Source: Nitrosomonas sp.
GTDB taxonomy: Bacteria > Pseudomonadota > Gammaproteobacteria > Burkholderiales > Nitrosomonadaceae
Assembly (NCBI RefSeq): GCF_024282095.1
Contig: NZ_JAMWZS010000001.1
Coordinates: 62,001-126,000, forward strand
DNA: 64,000 nt
Direction: 5' to 3'
Shown here: positions 27,653 through 37,574 of the stretch, one piece after another
How the letters are laid out: each line of letters opens with the position of its first letter
Numbering within the stretch: the stretch's first letter is position 1
Position numbers and translations under genes: made by a program
The notes under the pieces: model-generated
What the model was told of the DNA's origin: nothing
Seen by the model: the letters and a program-made list of their open reading frames with translations, nothing else
Database searches by the model: none

Positions 27653-29941
27653 ATGGTAACAACACATAATCTTGGGTTTCCAAGGATCGGTAGCAATCGG
27701 GAATTAAAATTCGCTTTAGAAAAATACTGGAAAGGCGCGCTTTCTGAACAAGCTTTATTAGAAATGGCAGCAGCGCTGCGAGCGCAGCATTGGCAAGACC
27801 AAGCCGCGCTCGATTGGATTCCGGCAGGCGATTTCTCGTTATACGATCATGTGCTGGATACCAGTTTTATGTTGGGTAATATTCCGTCGCGTTTCGGTAC
27901 CTTACCCGGCAATGAAATAGACAGCTATTTCCGTGCGGCAAGGGGGCGTTCTGTCAGTGACAATGCAGCTTGTTCCTGTGTTAACGCCGGTGAAATGACG
28001 AAGTGGTTTGATACCAACTATCATTACATTGTGCCGGAATTTGATAAGAATACGCGATTCTCATTACATGCCGGTCATTTGCTGGAACAAATTCAGCAAG
28101 CGAAGCAACTGAATTATCAGATAAAGCCGGTTATTCTCGGCCCGGTTACTTATCTATGGTTGGGAAAATCCAAAGATGGCTCAGATAAGCTGGAGCTGCT
28201 GGATGATTTGCTGAGTGTCTACGCGCAATTGTTACATGCGCTCAAGAATGCGGACATTCAATGGGTGCAGATCGATGAGCCGGTATTGGTCATGGAGCTG
28301 ACTCAGGAATGGAAGCATGCATTAAGAAAAGCGTATTATCAGTTGCAGGCCACATCCCCCAATCTGTTATTGACGACTTACTTCGGACAATTGCAGGACA
28401 ATCTGCAATTAGCCTGTGAATTGCCGGTGAGTGGATTGCATCTGGATACCACCACAGCTTACGACGAAGTGGCCAAAGTCATTGATTGGTTGCCCAGTCA
28501 TAAAATTCTATCTTTGGGTGTCGTCAACGGACGCAATATCTGGAAAACCGACTTGACGAAAACACTGGATTGGCTGGAACCTATCCATGCGCGCTTACAG
28601 GATCGTCTCTGGCTGGCGCCTTCATGTTCATTACTGCATGTGCCGGTCAATCTGGATAGCGAGCAGAAGTTGGATGCGGAAATTCGGTCGTGGCTGGCAT
28701 TTGCTGTACAGAAATTAAGTGAAATTGAATTATTGGCAAACGCGCTTGATCATGGCAGAGACAGCGTTGCGACAGCACTGTGGGAGAATAGCGCGGTGGT
28801 AACCAGCCGCAGACAGTCCAAGCGCGTGCATCAGGCAGCCGTAAAAGCGCGTGTGCTTGAAATCGATGATGCGCTGGGTACGCGCCAATCGCCGTACCAT
28901 CAACGTACCATCGTGCAACGGCAAAAATTTCAGTTGCCGCTTTTTCCGACGACGACCATCGGATCTTTCCCGCAGACCCAGGAAATCCGCCAAACACGGC
29001 GTGATTTCCGCGAGGGTAGGTTGTCAGAGTCAGCGTATCGTCAGGCAATGCGGGAAGAAATTGAAACTTGCGTGCGTGAGCAAGAAGCATTGGGGTTGGA
29101 TGTCCTGGTGCATGGCGAGCCTGAACGTAACGACATGGTGGAGTATTTTGGCGAACAATTGGCGGGCTATGCCTTTACCCAGTTTGGTTGGGTACAATCC
29201 TACGGATCGCGCTGCGTGAAGCCACCGATTATTTACGGCGATGTGTTGCATTCACAAGCCATCACCACGGAATGGATTCAATACGCTCAGTCGCTCACCA
29301 GCAAACCGATGAAAGGCATGCTGACGGGTCCTGTGACGATGCTGAATTGGTCCTTTGTACGCGATGATCAGCCCCGTGCAGATACATGCCTGCAATTGGC
29401 GCTTGCGATACGCGACGAAGTGCTCGCTTTGGAAAAAGCGGGTATCAGAATTATCCAGATAGACGAGGCCGCATTGCGGGAGGGCCTGCCGCTAAGAAAA
29501 TCACAATGGAACGATTACCTGGACTGGGCGGTTCGTGCATTTCGCGTGACGGCCAATGGCGTCAGCGACGAAACGCAGATCCATACGCATATGTGTTACT
29601 CTGAATTTAATGACATCATGGAAGCCATCGCGCGCATGGATGCGGATGTGATTACGATCGAAACTTCCCGCTCGGATATGGAGCTGCTCGATGCATTTGA
29701 TCAATTTCATTATCCGAACGAAATCGGCCCGGGGGTGTATGATATCCATTCGCCCAATATCCCTTCCATCGATTCAATCATCGAATTGATGGAAAAAGCC
29801 GCGCAACGCATACCGGCCGAGCGGTTGTGGGTGAATCCGGACTGCGGGCTGAAAACACGCAATTGGGATGAAGTGAAGCCGGCGCTGCGCAATATGATTG
29901 CTGCCAGCCGGTATTTATCAACCGCTGCGCGGGCTGGCTAG
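27653..29941 (+). CDS. metE: Cobalamin-independent methionine synthase
   Basis: MetE transfers a methyl group from 5-methyltetrahydropteroyl-triglutamate to homocysteine. It has 762 residues from [13 protein letters not shown]; a frame six codons longer has no advantage. Two TIM barrels are visible. The zinc ligands lie in the C-terminal one: HTHMCYSEF (His, Cys) and NPDCGLKTR (Cys), plus a glutamate. No cobalamin riboswitch or metH is seen. It is controlled presumably by the divergent MetR. Confidence 0.97.
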   Translation: MVTTHNLGFPRIGSNRELKFALEKYWKGALSEQALLEMAAALRAQHWQDQAALDWIPAGDFSLYDHVLDTSFMLGNIPSRFGTLPGNEIDSYFRAARGRSVSDNAACSCVNAGEMTKWFDTNYHYIVPEFDKNTRFSLHAGHLLEQIQQAKQLNYQIKPVILGPVTYLWLGKSKDGSDKLELLDDLLSVYAQLLHALKNADIQWVQIDEPVLVMELTQEWKHALRKAYYQLQATSPNLLLTTYFGQLQDNLQLACELPVSGLHLDTTTAYDEVAKVIDWLPSHKILSLGVVNGRNIWKTDLTKTLDWLEPIHARLQDRLWLAPSCSLLHVPVNLDSEQKLDAEIRSWLAFAVQKLSEIELLANALDHGRDSVATALWENSAVVTSRRQSKRVHQAAVKARVLEIDDALGTRQSPYHQRTIVQRQKFQLPLFPTTTIGSFPQTQEIRQTRRDFREGRLSESAYRQAMREEIETCVREQEALGLDVLVHGEPERNDMVEYFGEQLAGYAFTQFGWVQSYGSRCVKPPIIYGDVLHSQAITTEWIQYAQSLTSKPMKGMLTGPVTMLNWSFVRDDQPRADTCLQLALAIRDEVLALEKAGIRIIQIDEAALREGLPLRKSQWNDYLDWAVRAFRVTANGVSDETQIHTHMCYSEFNDIMEAIARMDADVITIETSRSDMELLDAFDQFHYPNEIGPGVYDIHSPNIPSIDSIIELMEKAAQRIPAERLWVNPDCGLKTRNWDEVKPALRNMIAASRYLSTAARAG

Positions 29942-30013
29942 ATTTGACTTGCTAGCGTTATTTAGCGATGATATGCAGCGTATTTTATCTATCTCGGTTT
30001 AACAGGAGTAATC

Positions 30014-30757
30014 ATGACAACTAATACCATACTCAAACAAAAAATCAATGCCATTATCGGTGAGAAGCATCTGCTCAAGCATCCTTTTTATGTTGCTTGG
30101 ACCGAAGGCAAACTGACCAAAGAGCAACTGCGTCATTACGCCGAGCAATATTTTTACAATGTACTGGCTGAGCCCACCTATTTAAGTGCGGTGCATTTCA
30201 ATACACCGCATATCCATGCAGAAACGAATAGTGGGGATATCAGCGTACGGCAGGAAGTATTGAGAAACCTGATCGACGAAGAACATGGTGAAAAGAATCA
30301 TCCGGCATTATGGAAAAACTTTGCGTTTGCCTTGGGTGCAAATGATAAAAGTTTAGCGAATGCCGCCGCATTGCCGACGACAGAGAATCTTGTTGCCACA
30401 TTCCGGGATATTTGCTTAAACCGTCCGTTTTATGCTGGACTCGCTGCACTGCATGCGTTTGAATCACAAGTGCCTGACATTGCCGCAGTAAAAATTGATG
30501 GCTTGGCCAAATTCTACGGCATGAAAAATCCTGAAGATTATGAATTTTTCTCGGTACATGAAAAAGCCGATGTTTATCATTCGCAAGCTGAGTGGGCTAT
30601 CATCGAGCGCTTTGCCGACAGTCCGGAAAAGCAGGCAGAAGTGCTGGCTGCTACCAAAGAAGCGTGTGACGCATTGTGGGGTTTCCTGGATGGTATCCAC
30701 GAAACGTATTGCGCCAATCTGATCTGCGAACAAAAAGAAGCAGCGACAGTACACTAA
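30014..30757 (+). CDS. CADD-like para-aminobenzoate synthase (self-sacrificing diiron-type enzyme)
   Basis: 247 residues of the PqqC/TenA-like helical fold. All six metal ligands of Chlamydia CADD have counterparts here: E89, H96, E150, H182, D186 and H189. The tyrosine that CADD consumes as substrate corresponds to Y26 (HPFYVAW) and the amino-donating lysine to K160 (AAVKIDG). The N. europaea relative NE1434 replaces pabABC in making p-aminobenzoate for folate. I infer the same role: an O2-dependent cleavage of its own side chain. It has a clear AGGAG ribosome site and follows metE by 72 bp, linking it to one-carbon metabolism. Confidence 0.88.
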   Translation: MTTNTILKQKINAIIGEKHLLKHPFYVAWTEGKLTKEQLRHYAEQYFYNVLAEPTYLSAVHFNTPHIHAETNSGDISVRQEVLRNLIDEEHGEKNHPALWKNFAFALGANDKSLANAAALPTTENLVATFRDICLNRPFYAGLAALHAFESQVPDIAAVKIDGLAKFYGMKNPEDYEFFSVHEKADVYHSQAEWAIIERFADSPEKQAEVLAATKEACDALWGFLDGIHETYCANLICEQKEAATVH

Positions 30758-30771
30758 GCATGTAAAGCTTA

Positions 30772-30819
30772 CGGCAAGCTCAACACGAACGATCAATTAC
30801 GTCTGTGCTGAACTTGCCG
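30772..30819 (+). terminator. Long hairpin after the CADD-like gene
   Basis: CGGCAAGCTCAACAC pairs with GTGCTGAACTTGCCG over 13 of 15 positions around an 18-base loop, starting 15 bases after the stop codon. No T-run follows, so it may act as a transcript stabiliser or a factor-assisted terminator rather than a simple intrinsic one. Confidence 0.45.
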
Positions 30820-30902
30820 AATTAACATAACCACTCACGGCGCCATGCGTTAACTGTCATGGGAGCCAATTGATAACACCGCGCACGATCCGTTCAACCC
30901 AC

Positions 30903-31265
30903 ATGTCAACGCACGATAAATGTTGTTCCATTGCACCTTATTTCAAGATTGCAGATGGTCAGCATGCCAGCTTCAAAAATCTTTGCGAACAATTTGTTGC
31001 CAGGGCAAGTAAAGAGCAGAAATGCCTTTATTACGGATTCAGTTTTAATGGCGATGAAGCGTATTGCCGTGAAGGGTACGAGGATGCAGAAGGATTGTTG
31101 ATGCATCTGGATAATGTGGGTGATCTGCTGAACAAGGCACTCAGTATTGCTGAGCTTGTGCGCTTGGAAATCCATGGACCTGAACAAGAATTAAAAAAAC
31201 TGTATGAACCGCTGGCGCAATTCAAGCCGCAGTTTTTTATTCTGGAATACGGGTTTCGTCGGTAA
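30903..31265 (+). CDS. Small conserved protein, ABM/dimeric barrel-like
   Basis: About 120 residues from MSTHDKCCSIAPYFK. A TTG at 30870 has a better-placed GGGAG site and would add 11 residues, so the start is open. The pattern APYFKIADGQHASFKNLCEQF, then FNGDEAYCREGYEDAEGLLMHL, is that of the antibiotic-biosynthesis-monooxygenase-like (ferredoxin-like dimer) fold. These proteins oxidise quinols or bind small ligands; the activity here is unknown. It is convergent with gshB. Confidence 0.75.
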   Translation: MSTHDKCCSIAPYFKIADGQHASFKNLCEQFVARASKEQKCLYYGFSFNGDEAYCREGYEDAEGLLMHLDNVGDLLNKALSIAELVRLEIHGPEQELKKLYEPLAQFKPQFFILEYGFRR

Positions 31266-31288
31266 CTTTGCTAACCTAAGATAAACGA

Positions 31289-32257
31289 TCAGCTATTGCT
31301 GCGGGCATTTTTGATACCTGTTTCAATGGCATCCAGCATCATGCCTGCGACATTGAACCCCGTTTGCTTGGTGATTTCCTGCATACCGGTCGGGCTGGTG
31401 ACATTAATTTCCGTCAGGTAATCGCCGATCACATCCAATCCAACCAGCATTAAGCCACGTTCGGCCAATTCCGGTCCGAGTGATGCCGCGATTTCCTCGT
31501 CGCGTGCAGATAATAATTGCGTTGTTCCAGTACCGCCGGCGGCCAGATTGCCGCGTGTTTCACCAGGTTTTGGAACGCGTGCCAGTGCATAAGGCACCGC
31601 TTTGCCGGCAATCAGGAGGATGCGTTTGTCTCCTTGTGCAATTTCGGGAATGTAGCGCTGCGCCATGATGGTGCGTGTTCCATAGTGGGTGAGTGTTTCG
31701 AGAATCACATTGATATTGTGATCGGCACTGTGAACGCGAAACACGCTGGCGCCGCCCATGCCGTCCAGCGGTTTTAGGATGATATCCTGATGGTTGCTGA
31801 GAAATTCCCTGATCAAATGCGCTTGACTGGTGACCAGGGTGGGAGCGATAAACTGTGGAAATTGTGTAATGGCCAATTTTTCATTGTGATCGCGGATGCC
31901 GCGCGGACTGTTGATGACCAATGTGCCTTGTGTTTCTGCCAGCTCCAATAAATAGGTGCTGTAAACATATTCCATATCAAAGGGCGGATCTTTGCGCATC
32001 AGAATCGCATCGAATTCATATAAAGGCATGGCCGACGTGTCGCCGGTGTGATACCAGTGGCCATCCTGATGGGGCGTATCCGTTAAAGTCAGAGCACGGC
32101 AAAAGCCCATGACAGTATTATTCATCAATGCAAGATCATGCTGATAGAGTACGTGAATCTGATGATTTCTGGCGATGGCCTCGCAGATCATTGCGAAACT
32201 TGAGTCTTTACTGGTTTTGATGGAATCCAGTTGATCAATGATAAAAGCGAGCTTCAT
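31289..32257 (-). CDS. gshB: Glutathione synthetase
   Basis: GshB joins gamma-glutamylcysteine and glycine using ATP. The 322-residue ATP-grasp enzyme shows MRKDPPFDMEYVYSTYLLE, ILKPLDGMGGASVF, DKRILLIAGK and EINVTSPTGMQEI, all family marks. It is 7 bp downstream of gshA on the same strand, so both steps of glutathione synthesis are one operon. Confidence 0.97.
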   Translation of the reverse strand: MKLAFIIDQLDSIKTSKDSSFAMICEAIARNHQIHVLYQHDLALMNNTVMGFCRALTLTDTPHQDGHWYHTGDTSAMPLYEFDAILMRKDPPFDMEYVYSTYLLELAETQGTLVINSPRGIRDHNEKLAITQFPQFIAPTLVTSQAHLIREFLSNHQDIILKPLDGMGGASVFRVHSADHNINVILETLTHYGTRTIMAQRYIPEIAQGDKRILLIAGKAVPYALARVPKPGETRGNLAAGGTGTTQLLSARDEEIAASLGPELAERGLMLVGLDVIGDYLTEINVTSPTGMQEITKQTGFNVAGMMLDAIETGIKNARSNS

Positions 32258-32264
32258 GTTTGCT

Positions 32265-33551
32265 TCAATCAGGAATTCTAGAATTATCTTGTTCTAATTC
32301 TAGTGCCGCAGCCAGCAAAGCAAGGCGTGCAACCACACCGTATGCGTAAAACCGATTGGGAATGGAGTTGGGTTGCGCGGCATTTTTGGGTACTACACAA
32401 GTGGTTTCAAATGCCAGCGGAACAAAATGCATGCCGGGAGCATTCAGGTTTTCATCGATGCCGCGCCCGGTATGTACCCGGTAAAACCCGCCGACGACAT
32501 AGCGATCAATCATGTAGATGACCGGTTCCGCTACAGCCTGGTTGATATTTTCAAATGTATAAACACCTTCTTGCACCAATACATTGGAAACCTGTAATCC
32601 TTCCTTCACCACGGCCATTTTATTGCGCTGCTTGCGGTTGAGTTTATAAATATCCGCGCCATCCTTGACGGTCATAATGCCCATACCGTAAGTACCTGAG
32701 TCGGCCTTGACGATGACGAAAGGATCTTCCTTGACGTCGTATTGTTGATATTTTTTCTTGATAACCGAGAGAATTCGATCGACGGCGCTTACTACACAAT
32801 CTTCTCCCTGTTTTTCGCGGAAATTGATTTCACCACACGAAGTGAATCGCGGATTGATCAACCAGGGATCAATGCCGATCAGATCGGCAAATTCCTGTGC
32901 GACTCGGTCATACGCGGCAAAGTGATTGGATTTTCGGCGTGTTGCCCATCCTGCATGTAAAGGCGGAATAACGATCTGATTCAGGTTTTGCAGAATTTCC
33001 GGGACGCCCGTCGACAGATCATTGTTAAGCAGTACCGCGCAGGGATCGAAGTTATTGACACCGAGCTTATTATTCTTGCGTGTGATGGGTTCGAGGGTGA
33101 TGGTTTGTCCATCCGGCAAATCAATTTTGGTGGCAGTGGTGATTTCGGGTAACAAAGTACCAATGCGCACATTTAATCCGGCATGCAGTATGATATTTTG
33201 CAACGTGGCGATGTTTTGCAAGTAGAACGTATTGCGGGTGTGATTTTCCGGTATCAATAGCAGGCTGTGCGTATCCGGACATATCTTTTCGATGGCGTTC
33301 ATCATCGCCTGCACGCATAACGGGATAAATTCCGGGTTGAGATTGTTGAAGCCGCCGGGAAACAGGTTAGTGTCAACGGGCGCCAATTTAAAACCACTAT
33401 TGCGTAAATCGACCGAGCAATAAAAAGGCACCGTATGCTCACGCCATTTGGTTCTTAACCAGTGTTCAATGGTTGGCATAGCATTGATGATACGATTTTC
33501 AAGATCGAGGATGGGGCCACGCAGGGCAGTAGAAAGATGAGGTACTGGCAT
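32265..33551 (-). CDS. gshA: Glutamate-cysteine ligase (proteobacterial ATP-grasp-like class)
   Basis: GshA makes gamma-glutamylcysteine, the rate-limiting step of glutathione synthesis. The 428-residue protein is of the class found in betaproteobacteria and Xanthomonas rather than the E. coli type. Marks are FYCSVDLRNSGFKLAPVDTN, LFPGGFNNL, VIVKADSGTYGMGIMTV and VVGGFYRVHTGRG. It is followed directly by gshB. It is divergent from a Kef-type antiporter, a partner class often gated by glutathione. Confidence 0.95.
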   Translation of the reverse strand: MPVPHLSTALRGPILDLENRIINAMPTIEHWLRTKWREHTVPFYCSVDLRNSGFKLAPVDTNLFPGGFNNLNPEFIPLCVQAMMNAIEKICPDTHSLLLIPENHTRNTFYLQNIATLQNIILHAGLNVRIGTLLPEITTATKIDLPDGQTITLEPITRKNNKLGVNNFDPCAVLLNNDLSTGVPEILQNLNQIVIPPLHAGWATRRKSNHFAAYDRVAQEFADLIGIDPWLINPRFTSCGEINFREKQGEDCVVSAVDRILSVIKKKYQQYDVKEDPFVIVKADSGTYGMGIMTVKDGADIYKLNRKQRNKMAVVKEGLQVSNVLVQEGVYTFENINQAVAEPVIYMIDRYVVGGFYRVHTGRGIDENLNAPGMHFVPLAFETTCVVPKNAAQPNSIPNRFYAYGVVARLALLAAALELEQDNSRIPD

Positions 33552-33671
33552 TTCCGTATGAAGTATTAAACCAGCGCGATTATAGCATTATGTGCTGAAT
33601 AGATTGTGGTCAGTCCGATCCTAAAGTATCGTATGACTTTACTTATATTGGGTCAGATTAACTTACTATTT

Positions 33672-35642
33672 ATGCTTAATCCGCTGCAACCTGTTCTTAT
33701 TTTGCTCGCTACCGCGGTATTGGCCGTCGTTGTTTTCCGTTTGTTGCGCTTGCCGCCCATGCTGGGTTATTTGCTTGCAGGTGTCATCATCGGGCCCCAT
33801 GCTTTGGGGTGGATCGCTGAAAACGATGAAACACGCCATCTGGCGGAATTTGGCGTGGTATTTCTGATGTTCAGCATAGGCCTTGAGTTTAGTTTGCCTA
33901 AGCTTGTTGCCATGAAGCGTATCGTGTTTGGCTTTGGCACTGCACAAGTTGTCATCAGTATTTTATTAGTGATGGCTGTCGCTTGGGTGCTTGGATTGGA
34001 TTGGCGCGTTGGATTTGTGCTGGGAGGCGCTTTGGCGATGTCTTCGACTGCCATCGTCATTAAGATGCTGGCAGAACGGCTAGAGCTTAATTCCGCGCAT
34101 GGCAGACAGATCATCGGGGTATTGTTGTTTCAAGATCTGACGGTTATTCCATTACTCATTATTCTTCCCGCATTAGCAACCGAAATCGATAGTGATACCA
34201 ACGATCTTCTGATTGCTATGCTGAAGGTAGTGATTGTGCTGACAATCATCTTATTTGTGGGGCAGAAACTCATGCGCCCCTGGCTGCACCTAGTTGCCCG
34301 TCAGAGATCATCGGAATTATTCGTGTTGAATGTGTTATTGATTACTTTGGGGTTGGCATGGCTGACCCAATTAGCTGGCTTGTCTTTGGCTCTGGGTGCA
34401 TTTCTCGCCGGTATGCTCATTTCTGAAACGGAATATCGTTACCAAGTGGAAGATGATATCAAACCGTTTCGCGATGTTTTACTGGGTTTGTTTTTTGTGA
34501 CGATTGGCATGCTATTGGATATACACGTAGTCGTTGAAAATTTTCTCTGGGTATTTGTTATTCTGGTAGTGCTCATTCTAGCCAAAGTGGTCATGATTAC
34601 CGGATTGTCGCGTTTGTTCGGTACCGATTTCAGCGTGGCGGCTAGAACCGGGATGAGTCTGGCGCAAGCGGGAGAGTTTGGATTTGTGCTGCTGGCACAA
34701 GCCGGTGCAAGTGGGTTGATTGGAAATGCAGTGCTGCAGCCGGTGCTTGCGGCCATGGTGTTGTCGATGTTTATCGCGCCCTTCCTGATTGAGTATAGCG
34801 AACCGATAATGCAACGCTTTTACAGCTCTGAATGGATGTATCGAGCCATGCAGATCACATCAATCGCGACTCAGACCATGGCAACGCAGGATCATGTGAT
34901 TATTTGCGGTTATGGGCGCAGCGGCCAGAGTATCTCACGGATATTGGAGCAGGAATCCATACCGTTTATCGCTTTGGATCTTGATCCGCAGCGCATACGT
35001 GAAGCGACCAAGGCAGGGGAATCGGTTGTCTATGGTGATGCAGCGCGGCGCGAAGTGCTCATTGCCGCAGGCTTGATGCGTGCGAAAGTGTTGGTGGTGA
35101 GCTATGCCGATACCGTTTCTACCTTAAAAATCCTCAGGCATGTCCAGGAATTACGCCCGGAATTGTCCGTAGTGGTTCGGACGCGCGATGATACGGATAT
35201 TGATGTGTTGAAAGAAGCAGGCGCAACGGAAGTTGTCGCAGAAATCATGGAAGGAAGCTTGATGCTGGCATCCCACGCGCTCATGTTTGTTGATATATCA
35301 ACCGGGCGTGTTTTGCGGCGCATAAGAGAAATTCGTGAGCAGCGTTACAGTTTATTGCGCGGTTTCTATTATGGTGTAACTGATGAGGCAGACGATGGTA
35401 GTGAAAAGATATTTCCGCGGTTATTAACGATTACCCTGATTCCAGGTGCGGCGGCCATCAATAGAACTTTGGGAGATATAAATTTGGCAAGTCTGGCGGT
35501 TGAAGTGACTGCGGTCAGAAGACGCAATATTCGCGGTTTACTACCGACTAGTGAGACAAGATTGGAAGCAGGTGATGTGATGGTACTTAAAGGTACACAA
35601 GAAAATTTGGCTGCTGCTGAGATGAAATTGCTACAAGGTTAA
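33672..35642 (+). CDS. Monovalent cation:proton antiporter, CPA2/Kef type
   Basis: About 656 residues from MLNPLQPVLILLA; earlier in-frame starts (33606 GTG, 33633 ATG) are possible. A 12-13-helix antiporter domain spans roughly residues 1-370 (GYLLAGVIIGPHALGW, FSIGLEFSLPK, GVLLFQDLTVIPLL). An RCK/TrkA-N nucleotide-binding domain follows (HVIICGYGRSGQSISRIL), then a TrkA-C domain at the end. Such proteins exchange K+ or Na+ for H+; Kef members are closed by glutathione. The position next to gshA suggests a glutathione link, but this is inference. The KefB/YbaL distinction is not certain. Confidence 0.9.
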   Translation: MLNPLQPVLILLATAVLAVVVFRLLRLPPMLGYLLAGVIIGPHALGWIAENDETRHLAEFGVVFLMFSIGLEFSLPKLVAMKRIVFGFGTAQVVISILLVMAVAWVLGLDWRVGFVLGGALAMSSTAIVIKMLAERLELNSAHGRQIIGVLLFQDLTVIPLLIILPALATEIDSDTNDLLIAMLKVVIVLTIILFVGQKLMRPWLHLVARQRSSELFVLNVLLITLGLAWLTQLAGLSLALGAFLAGMLISETEYRYQVEDDIKPFRDVLLGLFFVTIGMLLDIHVVVENFLWVFVILVVLILAKVVMITGLSRLFGTDFSVAARTGMSLAQAGEFGFVLLAQAGASGLIGNAVLQPVLAAMVLSMFIAPFLIEYSEPIMQRFYSSEWMYRAMQITSIATQTMATQDHVIICGYGRSGQSISRILEQESIPFIALDLDPQRIREATKAGESVVYGDAARREVLIAAGLMRAKVLVVSYADTVSTLKILRHVQELRPELSVVVRTRDDTDIDVLKEAGATEVVAEIMEGSLMLASHALMFVDISTGRVLRRIREIREQRYSLLRGFYYGVTDEADDGSEKIFPRLLTITLIPGAAAINRTLGDINLASLAVEVTAVRRRNIRGLLPTSETRLEAGDVMVLKGTQENLAAAEMKLLQG

Positions 35643-35717
35643 TAACCCTGATTTCATTGTGATAGTAGGCTATTAAGAATGGACAGTTTTTCTCAGAAAG
35701 TGTATAGTCGCGCTTCC

Positions 35718-35737
35718 GCCCTTTGCTCTTAAAGGGC
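35718..35737. promoter_or_regulatory. Palindrome upstream of nirK
   Basis: GCCCTTT and AAAGGGC form a perfect 7-bp inverted repeat around GCTCTT, about 75 bp after the antiporter stop and 88 bp before the nirK start. It could be an operator for nirK or a weak terminator for the antiporter. It does not match the FNR or NsrR consensus. Confidence 0.4.
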
Positions 35738-35824
35738 AGGTGTTGATGTAGCCTTAACGGTTATACAACAGAATAGAATGGCGCATAAAAAGAAGCGCAA
35801 AGTTCATCATTTATGGAGGGAGAT

Positions 35825-36925
35825 ATGATTAAAGCTGTTCAGGCAGTTGTAGGATTAGGATTGCTTTGTTTTGGCGCAACTCAAGCTGTTGTGGCCGCTA
35901 CAGACATTTCTAAATTACCACGTGTAAAACAAGAATTGGTGGCTCCACCGAATGTACCTGTGCATGATCAGGTAAGCAAAGGACCTAAGATTGTTGAAGT
36001 ACGCATGGAAACTCAAGAAAAACTGGTGGAAGTTGCTCCTGGTGCAAAAGTATGGGGATTGACTTTCAATGGTAGTATTCCTGGTCCGCTCATCGTAGTG
36101 AATGAAGGCGACTATGTTGAATTAACATTATCTAACCCAAAAACCAGTACGCTGGCACATAACGTGGATTTCCACGCAGCAACAGGTGCATTGGGTGGCG
36201 CCGGTTTAACGCTGGTACAACCTGGTGAAGAAGTTGTTTTGCGCTGGAAAGCAATTAAACCGGGCGTATTCGTTTACCATTGCGCACCAGGTGGAACCAT
36301 GATTCCATTCCATGTTATTTCTGGTATGAATGGCGCGATTATGGTATTGCCAAAAGATGGTTTGAAAGATTCCAAAGGCAAACCATATAAATACGATAAA
36401 GCTTTCTATATCGGCGAACAAGATTTCTATCTGCCTAAAGATGCCAGCGGCAAATTCAAATCCTATGGCTCACCAGCTGAAGGTATGGCAGATATGCTGG
36501 AAGTTGCCAAAGGACTCGTTCCAACACACGTAGTATTTAATGGTGCTGTTGGTGCAATTACAGGTGACAATGCGCTGAAAGCAAAAGTAGGCGAAAAAGT
36601 ACTGTTTATTCATTCACAAGCCAATCGTGATTCCCGCCCACACTTGATCGGCGGCCATGCTGACCTGTATTGGGTAGGTGGTTCATTCACCGATGTGCCT
36701 CTAACCAGCCAAGAAACCTGGTGGGTTCCAGGCGGTGCAGCAGTTGCTGCAGCGTATGAATTCAAACAACCAGGACTGTATGTATACCTCAGTCATAACC
36801 TGATTGAAGCTGTATTGCTGGGCGCTGCGCTGCATATGAATGTTGAAGGTAAATGGGATGATGATCTCATGACCCAAGTTAAAGCACCAAAGAGCTTTGA
36901 TGCAAAAGCTGCAATGGATCACTAA
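35825..36925 (+). CDS. nirK: Copper-containing nitrite reductase
   Basis: NirK reduces nitrite to nitric oxide in the periplasm. It has 366 residues from [15 protein letters not shown] lies just before this ATG, ruling out the ATG 12 bases earlier. The signal peptide ends near VVAA. Both cupredoxin domains are present. Type 1 copper ligands are H112, C153, H163 and M168. Type 2 ligands include H117, H152 and the histidine in YLSHNLIEA, and D115 is the proton donor. The loop [13 protein letters not shown] and the region RPHLIGGH place it with class I NirK (Alcaligenes type), but with one extra residue and Phe where that class usually has Trp. No ncgABC or nor genes adjoin it. Confidence 0.95.
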   Translation: MIKAVQAVVGLGLLCFGATQAVVAATDISKLPRVKQELVAPPNVPVHDQVSKGPKIVEVRMETQEKLVEVAPGAKVWGLTFNGSIPGPLIVVNEGDYVELTLSNPKTSTLAHNVDFHAATGALGGAGLTLVQPGEEVVLRWKAIKPGVFVYHCAPGGTMIPFHVISGMNGAIMVLPKDGLKDSKGKPYKYDKAFYIGEQDFYLPKDASGKFKSYGSPAEGMADMLEVAKGLVPTHVVFNGAVGAITGDNALKAKVGEKVLFIHSQANRDSRPHLIGGHADLYWVGGSFTDVPLTSQETWWVPGGAAVAAAYEFKQPGLYVYLSHNLIEAVLLGAALHMNVEGKWDDDLMTQVKAPKSFDAKAAMDH

Positions 36926-36957
36926 GATTTATATAGTGTAACTATTGAAGTGATATT

Positions 36958-36995
36958 AAAAGGCCTCAACCGTTGGGTTGAGGCCTTTTGTTTTT
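36958..36995 (+). terminator. Strong intrinsic terminator of nirK
   Basis: AAAAGGCCTCAACC pairs perfectly with GGTTGAGGCCTTTT (14 bp) around the loop GTTG, followed by G and five T. It begins 33 bp after the nirK stop and shields the apt gene that follows. Confidence 0.95.
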
Positions 36996-37025
36996 GGTAT
37001 TTACTTACGTATCCCGCTGAAACTT

Positions 37026-37553
37026 ATGCCAATTAAATCCCATATTCGCACCATCCCGCATTATCCACATCATGGGATCATGTTTCGTGATATTACGACC
37101 TTACTGAAGGATCCCATTGGACTGCGTACGACAATCCAGGAAATTTCCAAGCGGTATCAACATACTGAGTTCAGTAAAGTTGTCGGGATTGAGTCGCGCG
37201 GTTTTATCATTGGCGCACCGGTAGCGTATCAGTTAAGCAAAGGTTTTGTTCCCATTCGCAAACAGAATAAATTACCGGCAGAGACGATTGGCCGGGATTA
37301 TCAATTGGAATATGGCACCGATCGTATTGAAATACATGTCGATGCCATTCAGCCGGGCGATCGTGTGCTGCTTATTGATGATTTGATTGCAACAGGCGGA
37401 ACAGCGGAAGCGGCGGTGAAGCTCATCCATGATATGGGCGGAGAGGTCGTGGAATGCTGTTTTGTGATTGATCTGCCGGATGTAGGGGGGAGGGCGCGCT
37501 TGGAGAATTTGGGATGCAAAGTATTTGCGCTGTGTGAATTTGAAGGTGGTTAG
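37026..37553 (+). CDS. apt: Adenine phosphoribosyltransferase
   Basis: Apt salvages adenine to AMP with PRPP. 175 residues from [17 protein letters not shown]; the open frame extends upstream into the nirK terminator, so this ATG is the sensible start. The PRPP-binding motif is [17 protein letters not shown], and [11 protein letters not shown] with [10 protein letters not shown] completes the active site. It is monocistronic and convergent with mpl. Confidence 0.95.
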   Translation: MPIKSHIRTIPHYPHHGIMFRDITTLLKDPIGLRTTIQEISKRYQHTEFSKVVGIESRGFIIGAPVAYQLSKGFVPIRKQNKLPAETIGRDYQLEYGTDRIEIHVDAIQPGDRVLLIDDLIATGGTAEAAVKLIHDMGGEVVECCFVIDLPDVGGRARLENLGCKVFALCEFEGG

Positions 37554-37574
37554 CGACCTGTCAGGGGCAGTGAA

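Noticed and set aside
28647..29251. Open frames antisense to metE
   Set aside because: Composition shadows of metE codons; no independent support.
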